Assembly (NCBI GenBank): GCA_937951875.1
Contig: CALGAN010000005.1
Coordinates: forward strand, 1-38,587
Direction of reading: 5' to 3'
DNA: 38,587 bases
DNA from: an uncultured Alkalilimnicola sp.
GTDB lineage: Bacteria > Pseudomonadota > Gammaproteobacteria > Nitrococcales > AK92
Part shown: positions 19,304-27,839 of the stretch, one piece after another
Position numbering within the stretch: the stretch's first letter is position 1
Layout: each line of letters opens with the position of its first letter
Position numbers and translations under genes: made by a program
The notes under the pieces: model-generated
The model's database searches: none
What the model saw: the letters and a program-made list of their open reading frames with translations, nothing else
What the model was told of the DNA's origin: nothing

Positions 19304-21096
19304 TGTCCAAGATCAAAGCCGGGCCCGCCCTGCCTCCCGTGCCGCCCGAGCAGCGCCGTGGGCTGTATCTGCGGCTGCTGGGCTACGTCAAACCGTACTG
19401 GAAGATCTTCGTCGGCGGCTTGGTGGCCATGGCGGTGTACTCGGCCGCCGAATCGGCCGTGCCGGCACTGACCAAGCTCCTGCTGGACGGCAGCTTCGTC
19501 GCCAAGGACGCCACCAGCGCCTGGCTCATCCCGCTGCTGCTGGTGGGCGTGTTCATCGTCCGCGGCCTGTCCGACTACATCCACACCACCGCCCTGAACT
19601 ACGTCGCGCACCGGGTGGTGCTGGACCTGCGGGTGCAGATGTTCGACCGGCTGCTGCACATGCCGGCGAGCTTCTACGAAAGCCAACCGAGCGGCTCGCT
19701 GCTGTCCAAGCTCACCTACGACGTACAGCAGCTCAGCCCCATCGTCACCGTGGCGCTGATCACCCTGGTGAAGGACTCGCTGATCGTGCTCGGCCTGCTC
19801 GGCTACATGCTGTACGAGAACTGGCGGCTGTCGCTGGCGTTCTTCCTGGTGCTGCCGGTGATCGCCGTGGTGATCCGCACGGTCAGCCACCGTCTGCGCA
19901 GCTTCAGCCGCGCCCAGCAGAACTCCATGGGCAGCATGACCGACGTGCTCGACGAGGTGATCGGCGGCCATAAGGAAATCAAGATCTTCGGCAGCGAGCG
20001 CTACGAATCGCAGCGTTTCTTCGGCGTGGCCAACAGCGTGCGCCGCAACTTCATGAAGGTGGTGGCCACCTCCGCCGCCAACGGCCCGATCGTGCAGTCG
20101 ATCGTGGCGTTGGCGATGGCGCTCATCATCTATTACGCCGCGCTGCAATCCCAGCAGGACGAGATCACCGTCGGCGGCTTCGTCTCCTTCTTCGGCGCCG
20201 CCGCCATGCTGCTGTCGCCGATCAAGCGGCTGACCAACGTCAACGAGCACCTGCAGCGCGGCCTGGCCGCCGCCGGCAGCGTGTTCGCGCTGCTCGACAC
20301 GCCGGTCGAGCCGGACCACGGCCAGGATGGCATCCGGCGCGCTAAAGGCCATCTCGAGTTCCACGACGTTTCCTTCCGCTACCCGAACGCCGAGAGCGAC
20401 GCGGTGCACCGCGTGAACCTGGAGATCAAGCCGGGCGAAACCGTGGCCCTGGTCGGCGCCTCCGGCAGCGGCAAATCGACGCTGATGGCGCTCATCCCGC
20501 GCTTCTACCAGCCCAGCAGCGGCAAGATCACGCTCGACGGCATCGACATCAACGACCTCAAGCTCGCCGAGCTGCGCGCCAACCTCGGACTGGTGACCCA
20601 GCACGTGGTGCTGTTCAACGACACCATCGCCGCCAACATCGCCTACGGCCGGCCGGATGTGTCGGAAGAGGACATTCGCCGCGCCGCCGAGGCGGCGCAC
20701 GCCATGGAGTTCATCGACAAGCTGCCGCAGGGCCTGCACACCCCGATCGGCGAGAACGGCGCCCGCCTCTCCGGCGGCCAGCGCCAGCGCCTCTCCATCG
20801 CCCGCGCCCTGCTCAAGGACGCGCCCATCCTGCTGCTGGACGAGGCCACCTCGGCGCTGGACACCGAATCGGAGCGGGCGGTGCAGGCGGCGCTGGACAA
20901 TCTGCGCCGCGGCCGCACCACGATCATGATCGCCCACCGGCTATCGACCATCCTCAACGCCGACCGGATCGTGGTGCTCGACGGCGGCCGCATCGCCGAG
21001 ATCGGGACCCATCAGGAGCTGCTGGCGAAGAACGGCATCTACAGCCGGCTGTACCGGCTGCAGTTCTCGCAGGAGCAGGAGGCGGCGCACTCCTGA
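19303..21096 (+). CDS. msbA: Lipid A export ATP-binding/permease protein MsbA
   Basis: ABC half-transporter that flips lipid A-core across the inner membrane as a homodimer. 597 residues (E. coli 582). Residues about 20-330 form the six-helix transmembrane domain, with the coupling region ERYESQRFFGVANSVRRNFMK. The nucleotide-binding domain has Walker A GASGSGKST (385-393), signature LSGGQ (489-493), Walker B ILLLDEA (509-515) and switch His545 (IAHRLST). First gene of the plus-strand LPS cluster, 63 bases before hldE. The short palindrome GCGACA-TT-TGTCGC sits just after its stop. Other exporters of this subfamily are possible, but the neighbourhood supports MsbA. Confidence 0.92.
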   Translation: MSKIKAGPALPPVPPEQRRGLYLRLLGYVKPYWKIFVGGLVAMAVYSAAESAVPALTKLLLDGSFVAKDATSAWLIPLLLVGVFIVRGLSDYIHTTALNYVAHRVVLDLRVQMFDRLLHMPASFYESQPSGSLLSKLTYDVQQLSPIVTVALITLVKDSLIVLGLLGYMLYENWRLSLAFFLVLPVIAVVIRTVSHRLRSFSRAQQNSMGSMTDVLDEVIGGHKEIKIFGSERYESQRFFGVANSVRRNFMKVVATSAANGPIVQSIVALAMALIIYYAALQSQQDEITVGGFVSFFGAAAMLLSPIKRLTNVNEHLQRGLAAAGSVFALLDTPVEPDHGQDGIRRAKGHLEFHDVSFRYPNAESDAVHRVNLEIKPGETVALVGASGSGKSTLMALIPRFYQPSSGKITLDGIDINDLKLAELRANLGLVTQHVVLFNDTIAANIAYGRPDVSEEDIRRAAEAAHAMEFIDKLPQGLHTPIGENGARLSGGQRQRLSIARALLKDAPILLLDEATSALDTESERAVQAALDNLRRGRTTIMIAHRLSTILNADRIVVLDGGRIAEIGTHQELLAKNGIYSRLYRLQFSQEQEAAHS

Positions 21097-21159
21097 CGCG
21101 ACATTTGTCGCCTCGCCCGGCAACCGGCTAGGCTAGGCCCACGTAGAGACCAGAACACG

Positions 21160-22593
21160 ATGCGCATCCCCGACTTCTCCCGTGTCCGCCTGCTCGTCGC
21201 CGGCGACGTCATGCTCGACCGCTACTGGAAGGGCAGCACCTCCCGCATCTCGCCGGAGGCGCCGGTGCCGGTGGTCAACGTCAAGGCGACCGAACACCGC
21301 GCCGGCGGCGCGGCCAACGTGGCGCTCGGCCTGGCGGCGCTGGGCGCGCGGGTCGAGCTGATGGGCCGGGTCGGGCAGGACGAGCCGGCCGACATCCTCG
21401 AACGGCTGCTGCGTCAGGCCGACGTGGCCTGCGCCTTCCTGCGCGACCGCGAGCGCGCCACCATCACCAAGCTGCGGGTGATCAGCCACCACCAGCAGAT
21501 GATCCGGCTCGACTTCGAGGACGATGCCGACGCCAGCGCCGCTTTGCCGCTGTCCGCCTTCCGGGAGCGACTCGACGGCGTCGACGCGGTAGTGCTCAGC
21601 GACTACGGCAAGGGCGCGCTGTTCGCGGTGCAGGAGCTGATCCAAGCCGCGCGCGCCGCCGGCAAGCGGGTGCTGATCGACCCCAAGCAGGCCGATTTCT
21701 CGGTCTACCGCGACGCCACCATCCTCACCCCCAACCGCAGCGAGTTCGAGCGCGCCGCCGGCCCCTGCCGCAGCGAGGCCGAGCTGGTGGACAAGGGCCA
21801 GGCCATGGTGGAACGGCTGGGCTGGGAGGCGCTGCTGATCACCCGCGGCGAGGAAGGCATGACGCTGCTCGAGCGCGGCCGACCGCCGCTGCACATCCCG
21901 GCCCTGGCGCAGGAGGTCTACGACGTCACCGGCGCGGGCGACACCGTGATCGCCGTGCTGGCCGGCGCGGCCGCGGCCGGCGAGCCCTGGCCCGCGGCGG
22001 CGGCGCTGGCCAATCTGGCCGCCAGCATCGCGGTCGGCAAGCTGGGCACGGCGACCGTCAGCCTGGCCGAGCTGCAGCAGGCGATCAGCGCGCCGCAACC
22101 GTCCCACTTCCGCCAAGGGGTCGTTCAGGAAGAGCAGCTGCTGGCCCAGGTGGCGCTGGCACGCAGCCGCGGCGAGCGCGTGGTGATGACCAACGGCTGC
22201 TTCGACATCCTCCACCCCGGGCACGTCACCTATCTCGAACAGGCCAAGCGGCTGGGCGACCGCCTGATCGTGGCGGTCAACGACGACGCCTCGGTGGCGC
22301 GCCTCAAGGGCCCCAGCCGTCCGATCGTGCCGCTGGAAGACCGCATGGCCGTGCTGGCCGGCCTGGCCTCGGTGGACTGGGTGGTGGCGTTCAGCGAGGA
22401 CACGCCGGCGCGGCTGATCGAACGGGTCGGGCCGGACGTGCTGGTGAAGGGCGGCGACTACCGCGTCGAGCAGATCGCCGGCCATGAATCGGTGCTGGCG
22501 CGCGGCGGCGAGGTGAAGATCCTGCCGTTCGTGGAAGGCCGCTCCACCAGCGCCATCGTCGCGCGCATCCTCCGCTCCCGGGGCGAATCATGA
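21160..22593 (+). CDS. hldE: Bifunctional D-glycero-beta-D-manno-heptose-7-phosphate kinase / 1-phosphate adenylyltransferase
   Basis: Cytoplasmic enzyme performing two steps of ADP-heptose synthesis for the LPS inner core. 477 residues, the same as E. coli HldE. Residues 1-318 form a ribokinase-type kinase: VAGDVMLDRYW, GGAANVALGLAALG, and the catalytic DVTGAGDT with Asp261. Residues about 340-477 form the nucleotidyltransferase: TNGCFDILHPGHVTYL with the HPGH motif (352-355), and SRPIVPLEDRMAVLA. It overlaps the next gene by four bases (ATGA), so the deacetylase is translationally coupled. Both domains look intact. Confidence 0.97.
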   Translation: MRIPDFSRVRLLVAGDVMLDRYWKGSTSRISPEAPVPVVNVKATEHRAGGAANVALGLAALGARVELMGRVGQDEPADILERLLRQADVACAFLRDRERATITKLRVISHHQQMIRLDFEDDADASAALPLSAFRERLDGVDAVVLSDYGKGALFAVQELIQAARAAGKRVLIDPKQADFSVYRDATILTPNRSEFERAAGPCRSEAELVDKGQAMVERLGWEALLITRGEEGMTLLERGRPPLHIPALAQEVYDVTGAGDTVIAVLAGAAAAGEPWPAAAALANLAASIAVGKLGTATVSLAELQQAISAPQPSHFRQGVVQEEQLLAQVALARSRGERVVMTNGCFDILHPGHVTYLEQAKRLGDRLIVAVNDDASVARLKGPSRPIVPLEDRMAVLAGLASVDWVVAFSEDTPARLIERVGPDVLVKGGDYRVEQIAGHESVLARGGEVKILPFVEGRSTSAIVARILRSRGES

Positions 22594-23351
22594 CCGCTAT
22601 CGCCGCCCATCCGCCGGTTTCCATCCTGATGTACCACCAGGTGGGCCGCTTCGCCTCGCCGAAGGCCCACCGGGCGGGCTACTGCCACGTCCGCCGCTTC
22701 GCCGCGCAGATGTGGTACCTGCACGCCTTCGGCTACTCGGTGATCTCGCTGGAGCAGGCCTACCGCGGCCTGTTCGGGCAGGAGCCGCTGCCGCCGCGGC
22801 CGGTGGTACTGACCTTCGACGACGGCTACGACAATTTCCGCGAGTACGCCTGGCCGATCCTGCGCCGCTACGGTTTTCCCGCCACGGTGTTCCTGATCGC
22901 CGGCCATCTGGGGAAGCCGGCCTACTGGCTCGACGACGGCGGCCACAGTGCACCGCTGATGACAGCGCAGACCGTGCGCGCGCTGCGGCGCGAGGGCGTG
23001 AGCTTCGGCTCGCACAGCGTCAACCACCTGCGGCTGTCGCAGCTCGACGCGGCGGCGATCCGCCGCGAGGTATTCGACAGCAAGGCGATGCTGGAGGACG
23101 TGCTGGGCGAAGCGGTGCCGGACTTCTGCTATCCCTACGGCGATTACGACCTGCGCGTGCGCGACGCGGTGATCGAGGCCGGCTACCGCCTGGGACTGAC
23201 CTGCATCCGCGGCGCCGCCAACACCGCCGACAACGCCTTCGAGATTCCGCGCAAGGCCATTTCCTACGGCGACACGCTGCCGGGCTACTTCTGGAAGCTG
23301 CACATGAAGCACGCCCGCAAGGACCGGAAAACGGCCGATCCCTATGCCTAA
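22590..23351 (+). CDS. Polysaccharide deacetylase (NodB/CE4 family)
   Basis: 253-residue carbohydrate esterase 4 domain protein predicted to remove N-acetyl groups from a sugar. SILMYHQV begins the domain; the metal-binding NodB motifs are TFDDGYDN (Asp77/Asp78) and HSVNH (142-146), then YPYGDYD near residue 196. There is no signal peptide, so it probably acts in the cytoplasm or at the inner face of the membrane on a lipid-linked or nucleotide sugar, fitting its place in the LPS cluster. It overlaps hldE by four bases and the following glycosyltransferase by eight. The exact substrate (core sugar or lipid-linked intermediate) is unknown. Confidence 0.88.
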   Translation: MTAIAAHPPVSILMYHQVGRFASPKAHRAGYCHVRRFAAQMWYLHAFGYSVISLEQAYRGLFGQEPLPPRPVVLTFDDGYDNFREYAWPILRRYGFPATVFLIAGHLGKPAYWLDDGGHSAPLMTAQTVRALRREGVSFGSHSVNHLRLSQLDAAAIRREVFDSKAMLEDVLGEAVPDFCYPYGDYDLRVRDAVIEAGYRLGLTCIRGAANTADNAFEIPRKAISYGDTLPGYFWKLHMKHARKDRKTADPYA

Positions 23352-24429
23352 CCGCGCCGTCGCCCCCGCGGAGCCGCTGCGGGTCGTCCACGTCCTGCAC
23401 AGCCACGGCTACGGCGGCGCCGAGTCGCACGCGCTGATCCTGATGCGCGGCCTGGCGGCGCTCGGCCACGAGGTGAGCTACGCCGGCCCGGCCGACTCTT
23501 GGCTGGCCGAGCAATGCGCCCGGCATGGGATTCCCGTGGACCACCTGCGCATGTCCGGCCTGTTCGACCTGCACTCGCTGGTACGGCTGATCCGGATCCT
23601 GCGCCGCCGCGACGCCCACATCGTCCACGGCCACCTGATTCGCGGCGCGCATTACGCCGGCCAGGCGGCGCGCTGGGCCGGCAGGGCACGCGCCATCGCC
23701 ACCGCCCATGCCACCACCGCCCGCACCCACATGCGCCGCTGCGCGCGCATCATCGCGGTGTCGGCGGCGGTGCAGGCAGCCTTGCGCGAGTACGGCTACG
23801 ACGACGCCACGATCAGCCTGATCCACAACGGCATTCCCGACATTCCGCCCGGACCGGACCGTGCCGAGCTGCGGCGGCAGCTGGGCATCGCACCGGGCGA
23901 GTTCGCGCTGTTCAACGCCGGCCGCTTCATCCGCGACAAAGGGCAGGATCTGCTGGTCGAGGCGATCCGGCGCTGTCCCGAGCACGTGCGGCTGTACCTG
24001 GCGGGCGACCCGAACACGCCGTTCGGCACCGAGGTGGTGCAGCGGGCCGGCGGCGATCCGCGCGTCCGCTTCCTGGGCTATCGCGCCGACGTGCCGCTCC
24101 TGCTGCGGGCGTTCGATGCCTACATCGCCGGCTCCCGCCGCGAGGCCCTCGGCCTATCGCTGATCGAGGCAGCCGCCGCCGGCCTGCCGATCGTCGCCCC
24201 GGCGGTCGGCGGCATTCCCGAGGTGGTGGCCGATCGGGAGACCGGGCTGCTGGTCGCGGCCGGGGATCCGGCCGCGCTAGCGGCGGCGGTCGACGCCCTC
24301 GCCACCGATCCGGCACTGACGGCGCGCCTCGGCGGCAACGCCCGCCAGCGCTACCTGGACCATTTCACCGACACCCAGATGGTGCGGCGCACTGCGGCCA
24401 TCTACCAAGCCACCGCGCTCCGGCGATGA
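23344..24429 (+). CDS. Glycosyltransferase family 4 protein
   Basis: 361-residue GT-B fold glycosyltransferase. The N-terminal HVLHSHGYGGAESHALILMRGL is the acceptor-side motif of GT4 enzymes; the C-terminal domain has NAGRFIRDKGQDLL and the EX7E motif Glu267-Glu275 (REALGLSLIEAAAAGLP), which binds the donor. It overlaps the deacetylase by eight bases and the following GT9 gene by four. Likely adds a core or side-chain sugar; donor and linkage cannot be read from the sequence. Confidence 0.88.
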   Translation: MPNRAVAPAEPLRVVHVLHSHGYGGAESHALILMRGLAALGHEVSYAGPADSWLAEQCARHGIPVDHLRMSGLFDLHSLVRLIRILRRRDAHIVHGHLIRGAHYAGQAARWAGRARAIATAHATTARTHMRRCARIIAVSAAVQAALREYGYDDATISLIHNGIPDIPPGPDRAELRRQLGIAPGEFALFNAGRFIRDKGQDLLVEAIRRCPEHVRLYLAGDPNTPFGTEVVQRAGGDPRVRFLGYRADVPLLLRAFDAYIAGSRREALGLSLIEAAAAGLPIVAPAVGGIPEVVADRETGLLVAAGDPAALAAAVDALATDPALTARLGGNARQRYLDHFTDTQMVRRTAAIYQATALRR

Positions 24430-25478
24430 ACGACGCCCGCGAACCCAAGCGAATCTGCATCATCCGCCTGTCCGCCATCGGCGACGTGGTGATGGCCTCC
24501 GGCCTGATCCCGGCGCTGCGGCAGCGCTACCCGAACGCGCGCCTGAGCTGGCTGGTCGAGCCAGCCGCCGCCCCCCTGCTCAAGCACAATCCCGGTCTGG
24601 ACGAAGTGATCGTCTGGCCGCGCGGCGAGTGGCGCGCCCTGTGGCGCGAGCGCCGCTATCGGGAGCTATGGCGGCGGCTGCGCGCCTTCCGCCGGGAGCT
24701 GCGCGCGCGGCGCTTCGATCTGGTGCTGGATGCCCAAGGGCTGCTCAAGAGCGCGGTGTGGGCGTGGCTGAGCGGCGCGCCGCGCCGGCTCGGGCTGATC
24801 GCCCGCGAGGGCAGCCACCTGCTGATGACCGAGCGAGTGGTGCCGCCGGACGACGGCGACAAGCCGATCGGCTCCGAGTACCGCTATCTGGCCCGCTACC
24901 TGGGCGCGCCGGACGACGCCTTCCGGCTCGATCTAGCGGTGGGCGCCGAACCGCGCGCTGCTGCCCGCGCCAAGCTGCGGACGGGCGGCGTGGCCGGCCG
25001 CTTCGCCGCGCTCTGCCCGTTCACCACCCGCCCGCAGAAGCACTGGTTCGAGGAGCGCTGGGCGGAGCTGGCACGGCAGCTCGCCCAACAAGGGCTCACG
25101 CCCGTGCTGCTGGGCGGCCCCGGCGACACCGAGGCGGCGACGCGCATCGCCGCCCAGGCGCCCGGGCTGATCAACCTCGCCGGCGGGCTGAAGCTGGACG
25201 AAACCGTGGCGGTGATCGCCGACGCCAGCTTGCTGATCGGCGTCGATACCGGACTGACCCACATGGGCACGGCGCTGCGCATCCCCACCGTGGCACTGTT
25301 CGGCTCCACCCGCCCTTACCGGGATGCGCGCAGCGCGCGCACCGTCATCCTGTACGAGCAGCTGCCGTGCTCGCCGTGCCGCCGCCACCCCACCTGCGAC
25401 GGCCGCTTCGACTGCATGGCGGCGCACACGGTCGCCGGCGTGCTCGCCGCCGCGCAACGGGTCTTGGCTACACCATGA
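24426..25478 (+). CDS. GT9 heptosyltransferase-like protein
   Basis: 350-residue family-9 glycosyltransferase, related to ADP-heptose:LPS heptosyltransferases. The N-terminus ICIIRLSAIGDVVMASGLIPAL is the family start; LVLDAQGLLKSA recalls WaaC; the donor site GVDTGLTHMGTAL is intact. The C-terminal cysteine-rich stretch (PCSPCRRHPTCDGRFDC) is of a kind seen in several heptosyltransferase-like proteins. ATG 24426 overlaps the previous stop by four bases (ATGA); the long upstream open frame belongs to another reading frame's shadow. Heptosyltransferase I is a reasonable guess, since no other clear WaaC candidate precedes it, but specificity is not proven. Confidence 0.85.
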   Translation: MNDAREPKRICIIRLSAIGDVVMASGLIPALRQRYPNARLSWLVEPAAAPLLKHNPGLDEVIVWPRGEWRALWRERRYRELWRRLRAFRRELRARRFDLVLDAQGLLKSAVWAWLSGAPRRLGLIAREGSHLLMTERVVPPDDGDKPIGSEYRYLARYLGAPDDAFRLDLAVGAEPRAAARAKLRTGGVAGRFAALCPFTTRPQKHWFEERWAELARQLAQQGLTPVLLGGPGDTEAATRIAAQAPGLINLAGGLKLDETVAVIADASLLIGVDTGLTHMGTALRIPTVALFGSTRPYRDARSARTVILYEQLPCSPCRRHPTCDGRFDCMAAHTVAGVLAAAQRVLATP

Positions 25479-26569
25479 AAGTGCTGCACGTCGAATCCGG
25501 CATGCATCTGTACGGCGGCGCGCTGCAGGTCGTGTTCCTGCTGCGCCGGCTCAAGTCGCTCCCGGGCGAGCACGTCCTGATCTGCCCGCCGGGCAGCGCG
25601 GTCGGTCAGGCGGCGCGGGACGCCGGCATACGGGTGCGCGAAGTGCCCATCCGCGGCGACGCCGACCTCGCCTTCATCGGCCGCCTGCGGCGTGTCATCG
25701 CCGAGGAGCGGCCGGATCTGATCCACCTGCACAGCCGGCGCGGCGCCGACCTGCTCGGCGGCATCGCCGCGCGGCTGGCGCGGGTGCCGGCGGTGCTGTC
25801 GCGGCGGGTGGACAACCCGGAGCCGGCCTGGTGGGCGCGGCGCAAATACCGGCTGTACGCCAAGGTGATCACCATCTCCGACGGCATCCGCCAGGTGCTG
25901 CTGAGCGAGGGCGTGCCGGCGGAGCACGTGGTGTGCGTGCATAGCTCGGTGGACACCGAACGCTACCGGCCGGGCGGCGACCGCGCCTGGCTGCGGCGCG
26001 AGTTCGGCCTGGCCGAGGACGAGCTCGCGGTGGCCATGATCGCCCAGTTCATCGAGCGCAAAGGCCACAAGACGCTATTCGACGCCATCCCCGCCATACT
26101 CGCCCGCCATCCGCGCACCCGCTTCCTGCTGTTCGGGCAGGGTCCGCTGCTGGAGCCGTACCGCCAGCTAGTCGAGGAGCGCGGTCTGGCGGAGCGGGTG
26201 CAGCTGCCCGGCTTTCGCAACGACCTGGACCGCATCCTGCCCTGCCTGGACCTGGTGGTACACCCGGCGTTCATGGAAGGGCTGGGCGTGTCGCTGCTGC
26301 AGGCCGCAGCCTGCGGCGTGCCCATCGTCGCCGCCCGCGCCGGCGGCATACCGGAGGCGGTGCGCGACGGCGTGAACGGCTACCTGATCGAGCCCGGCGA
26401 CAGCGCCGCCTTGGCCGAGCGCGCCATCCGCCTGCTGGACGACCCGGCGCTGCGAAGCGCCTTCGGCGCGGCCGGGCGGCGGCTGGTCGAGATGGAGTTC
26501 TCGATCGACGCCATGGCGGCGGGAAACATGGCGGTTTATCGGGCCGTCCTGGGCGAGGCCGTCGCGTAG
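25475..26569 (+). CDS. Glycosyltransferase family 4 protein (EX7Q variant)
   Basis: 364-residue GT-B glycosyltransferase. VLHVESGMHLYGGALQVVFLLRRL marks the N-terminal domain, and AMIAQFIERKGHKTLFDAIP the start of the donor-binding domain. The canonical EX7E motif reads Glu268-GLGVSLL-Gln276, so the second Glu is Gln, a substitution seen in part of the GT4 family. ATG 25475 overlaps the GT9 stop by four bases (ATGA). It is the last gene of the tightly overlapping block that starts at hldE; a 157-base gap with a hairpin follows. Confidence 0.87.
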   Translation: MKVLHVESGMHLYGGALQVVFLLRRLKSLPGEHVLICPPGSAVGQAARDAGIRVREVPIRGDADLAFIGRLRRVIAEERPDLIHLHSRRGADLLGGIAARLARVPAVLSRRVDNPEPAWWARRKYRLYAKVITISDGIRQVLLSEGVPAEHVVCVHSSVDTERYRPGGDRAWLRREFGLAEDELAVAMIAQFIERKGHKTLFDAIPAILARHPRTRFLLFGQGPLLEPYRQLVEERGLAERVQLPGFRNDLDRILPCLDLVVHPAFMEGLGVSLLQAAACGVPIVAARAGGIPEAVRDGVNGYLIEPGDSAALAERAIRLLDDPALRSAFGAAGRRLVEMEFSIDAMAAGNMAVYRAVLGEAVA

Positions 26570-26618
26570 ACGCGTAGAGATATTCCCCAGCGTCTTCCGC
26601 ACCTCAGGCTTGACCGGC

Positions 26619-26637
26619 CGTCCGACCTCGTCGGACG
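26619..26637. terminator. Perfect hairpin in the glycosyltransferase gap
   Basis: CGTCCGAC-CTC-GTCGGACG forms an 8-bp stem with a 3-base loop, 50 bases after the GT4 stop and 90 bases before the next ATG. No T-run follows (ATACTTC), so intrinsic termination would be weak. It may be an attenuating or RNA-stabilising structure that splits the cluster into two units. Confidence 0.4.
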
Positions 26638-26726
26638 ATACTTCACACGGCCGCCGGCGGCGCCGACAACGAACTCGGCCGGCAACCCTTGCCTATCGGC
26701 CTCGTACCCGAATACAGACCGCCTGC

Positions 26727-27839
26727 ATGAGTAGTCCTGGCAATCCGTCATCCGACCGGCGCGCACCGAGCGCGGAACCGGCGCCGGCCTCGCCCGGCCC
26801 GACCCGGTCGAAGCGAACGGCGCTCTACTTCATCGCCTCCCCGCTCCAGTATCTGGCCGCCAAGCGCATCGCCACCCACTTCGAGGCGGGCGCGCGGCAG
26901 GTTCTGGTCTGGTACAAGCCCGGCCTGGATCCCATGATCCGGCCGGACGAGTGGGACGCGGCCAGCTACATGCCCTGGCCGCGGCTGTTCCCGGAGCCGG
27001 GACCGTTCGGCCGCCATCGGCGCCTGCAGCGCAACATCCGCCTGGTGGCCGATCTGCTCGGCCACTGCGAGGAATTGCACATCCACAGCGCGGTGTTCGA
27101 CACCGAGGCCATCAACTACTTCCTGCGCGCCCTGCCCAAGCTCTGCGGCGCCCGGGTCATGCACGCCCGCATCCTGCCGGACGGCGTCATCAGCATGCGC
27201 CGCTATCCGCTCTCCCCGCTCAAGCGCGCCGCGCAGTACCTGCGCAAGTTGCGCCGGCTAGCCGACCCGCGCTTGGATTACTGGTGCTTCGGCGGCGACC
27301 GCATCGGCTCGGACGCGCCGTTCTGCGACCGCATCTACGTGCTGTCCGGCCTGCCGCACGAATACCCCGCGCACAAGGTGGTGGTGCTGCCGCCGCTGGT
27401 CGATGCGCGTCCGCAGCGCGAGTGCGCCGGCGGCGCGCCCCGCGCCCTGGTGATCGGCCAACCGCTGGTGGGCGCCGGGCTGATGAGCCCCGCGCAGCGG
27501 GATGCGGTCACCGCCCGCATCCGCGACTGGCTCAGAGCGCAGGGCGTCACCGACATCAGCTACAAGCGCCATCCCAAGGATCCCAACGGCGAACTCGGCC
27601 ATCCCGACTACCAGGAACTGACGCTGGACGAGCCGCTGGAGCTATGGATGAGCCGGGAGCGCTACGACATCGTGGTCGGGGTGCGCTCGTCGGCGCTGCT
27701 GCTGGCCCGCCAGATCTACGGCGAGGGCGTGCGCATCGCCGCCTTCGGCTGGGACGCGGTGAACTTCAAGTCCGACGCCGAGCGCGCCACCATGGCGGCC
27801 GCCTTCGCCTCGTTCGCCGTCGAGTTCCCCTCCGCATGA
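26727..27839 (+). CDS. Sialyltransferase-superfamily-like protein (GT38/GT52-like)
   Basis: 370 residues from ATG 26727; a TTG at 26610 is in frame but gives an Arg-rich, unlikely extension. The N-terminal 30 residues are Pro/Ser-rich. The core begins ALYFIASPLQYLAAKRIA, as in bacterial sialyl/polysialyltransferase relatives. Three motifs described for that superfamily can be seen: an acidic-Gly motif (LPDGV, 151-153), an HP motif (YKRHPKD, His282-Pro283) and an SS motif (VRSSALLLA, 321-322). No CMP-sialic acid synthesis genes are in the window, so donor and product are unknown; another CMP-linked keto sugar such as Kdo is conceivable. It overlaps the ligase gene by four bases, placing it in LPS or capsule-like glycan assembly. 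Confidence 0.65.
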   Translation: MSSPGNPSSDRRAPSAEPAPASPGPTRSKRTALYFIASPLQYLAAKRIATHFEAGARQVLVWYKPGLDPMIRPDEWDAASYMPWPRLFPEPGPFGRHRRLQRNIRLVADLLGHCEELHIHSAVFDTEAINYFLRALPKLCGARVMHARILPDGVISMRRYPLSPLKRAAQYLRKLRRLADPRLDYWCFGGDRIGSDAPFCDRIYVLSGLPHEYPAHKVVVLPPLVDARPQRECAGGAPRALVIGQPLVGAGLMSPAQRDAVTARIRDWLRAQGVTDISYKRHPKDPNGELGHPDYQELTLDEPLELWMSRERYDIVVGVRSSALLLARQIYGEGVRIAAFGWDAVNFKSDAERATMAAAFASFAVEFPSA

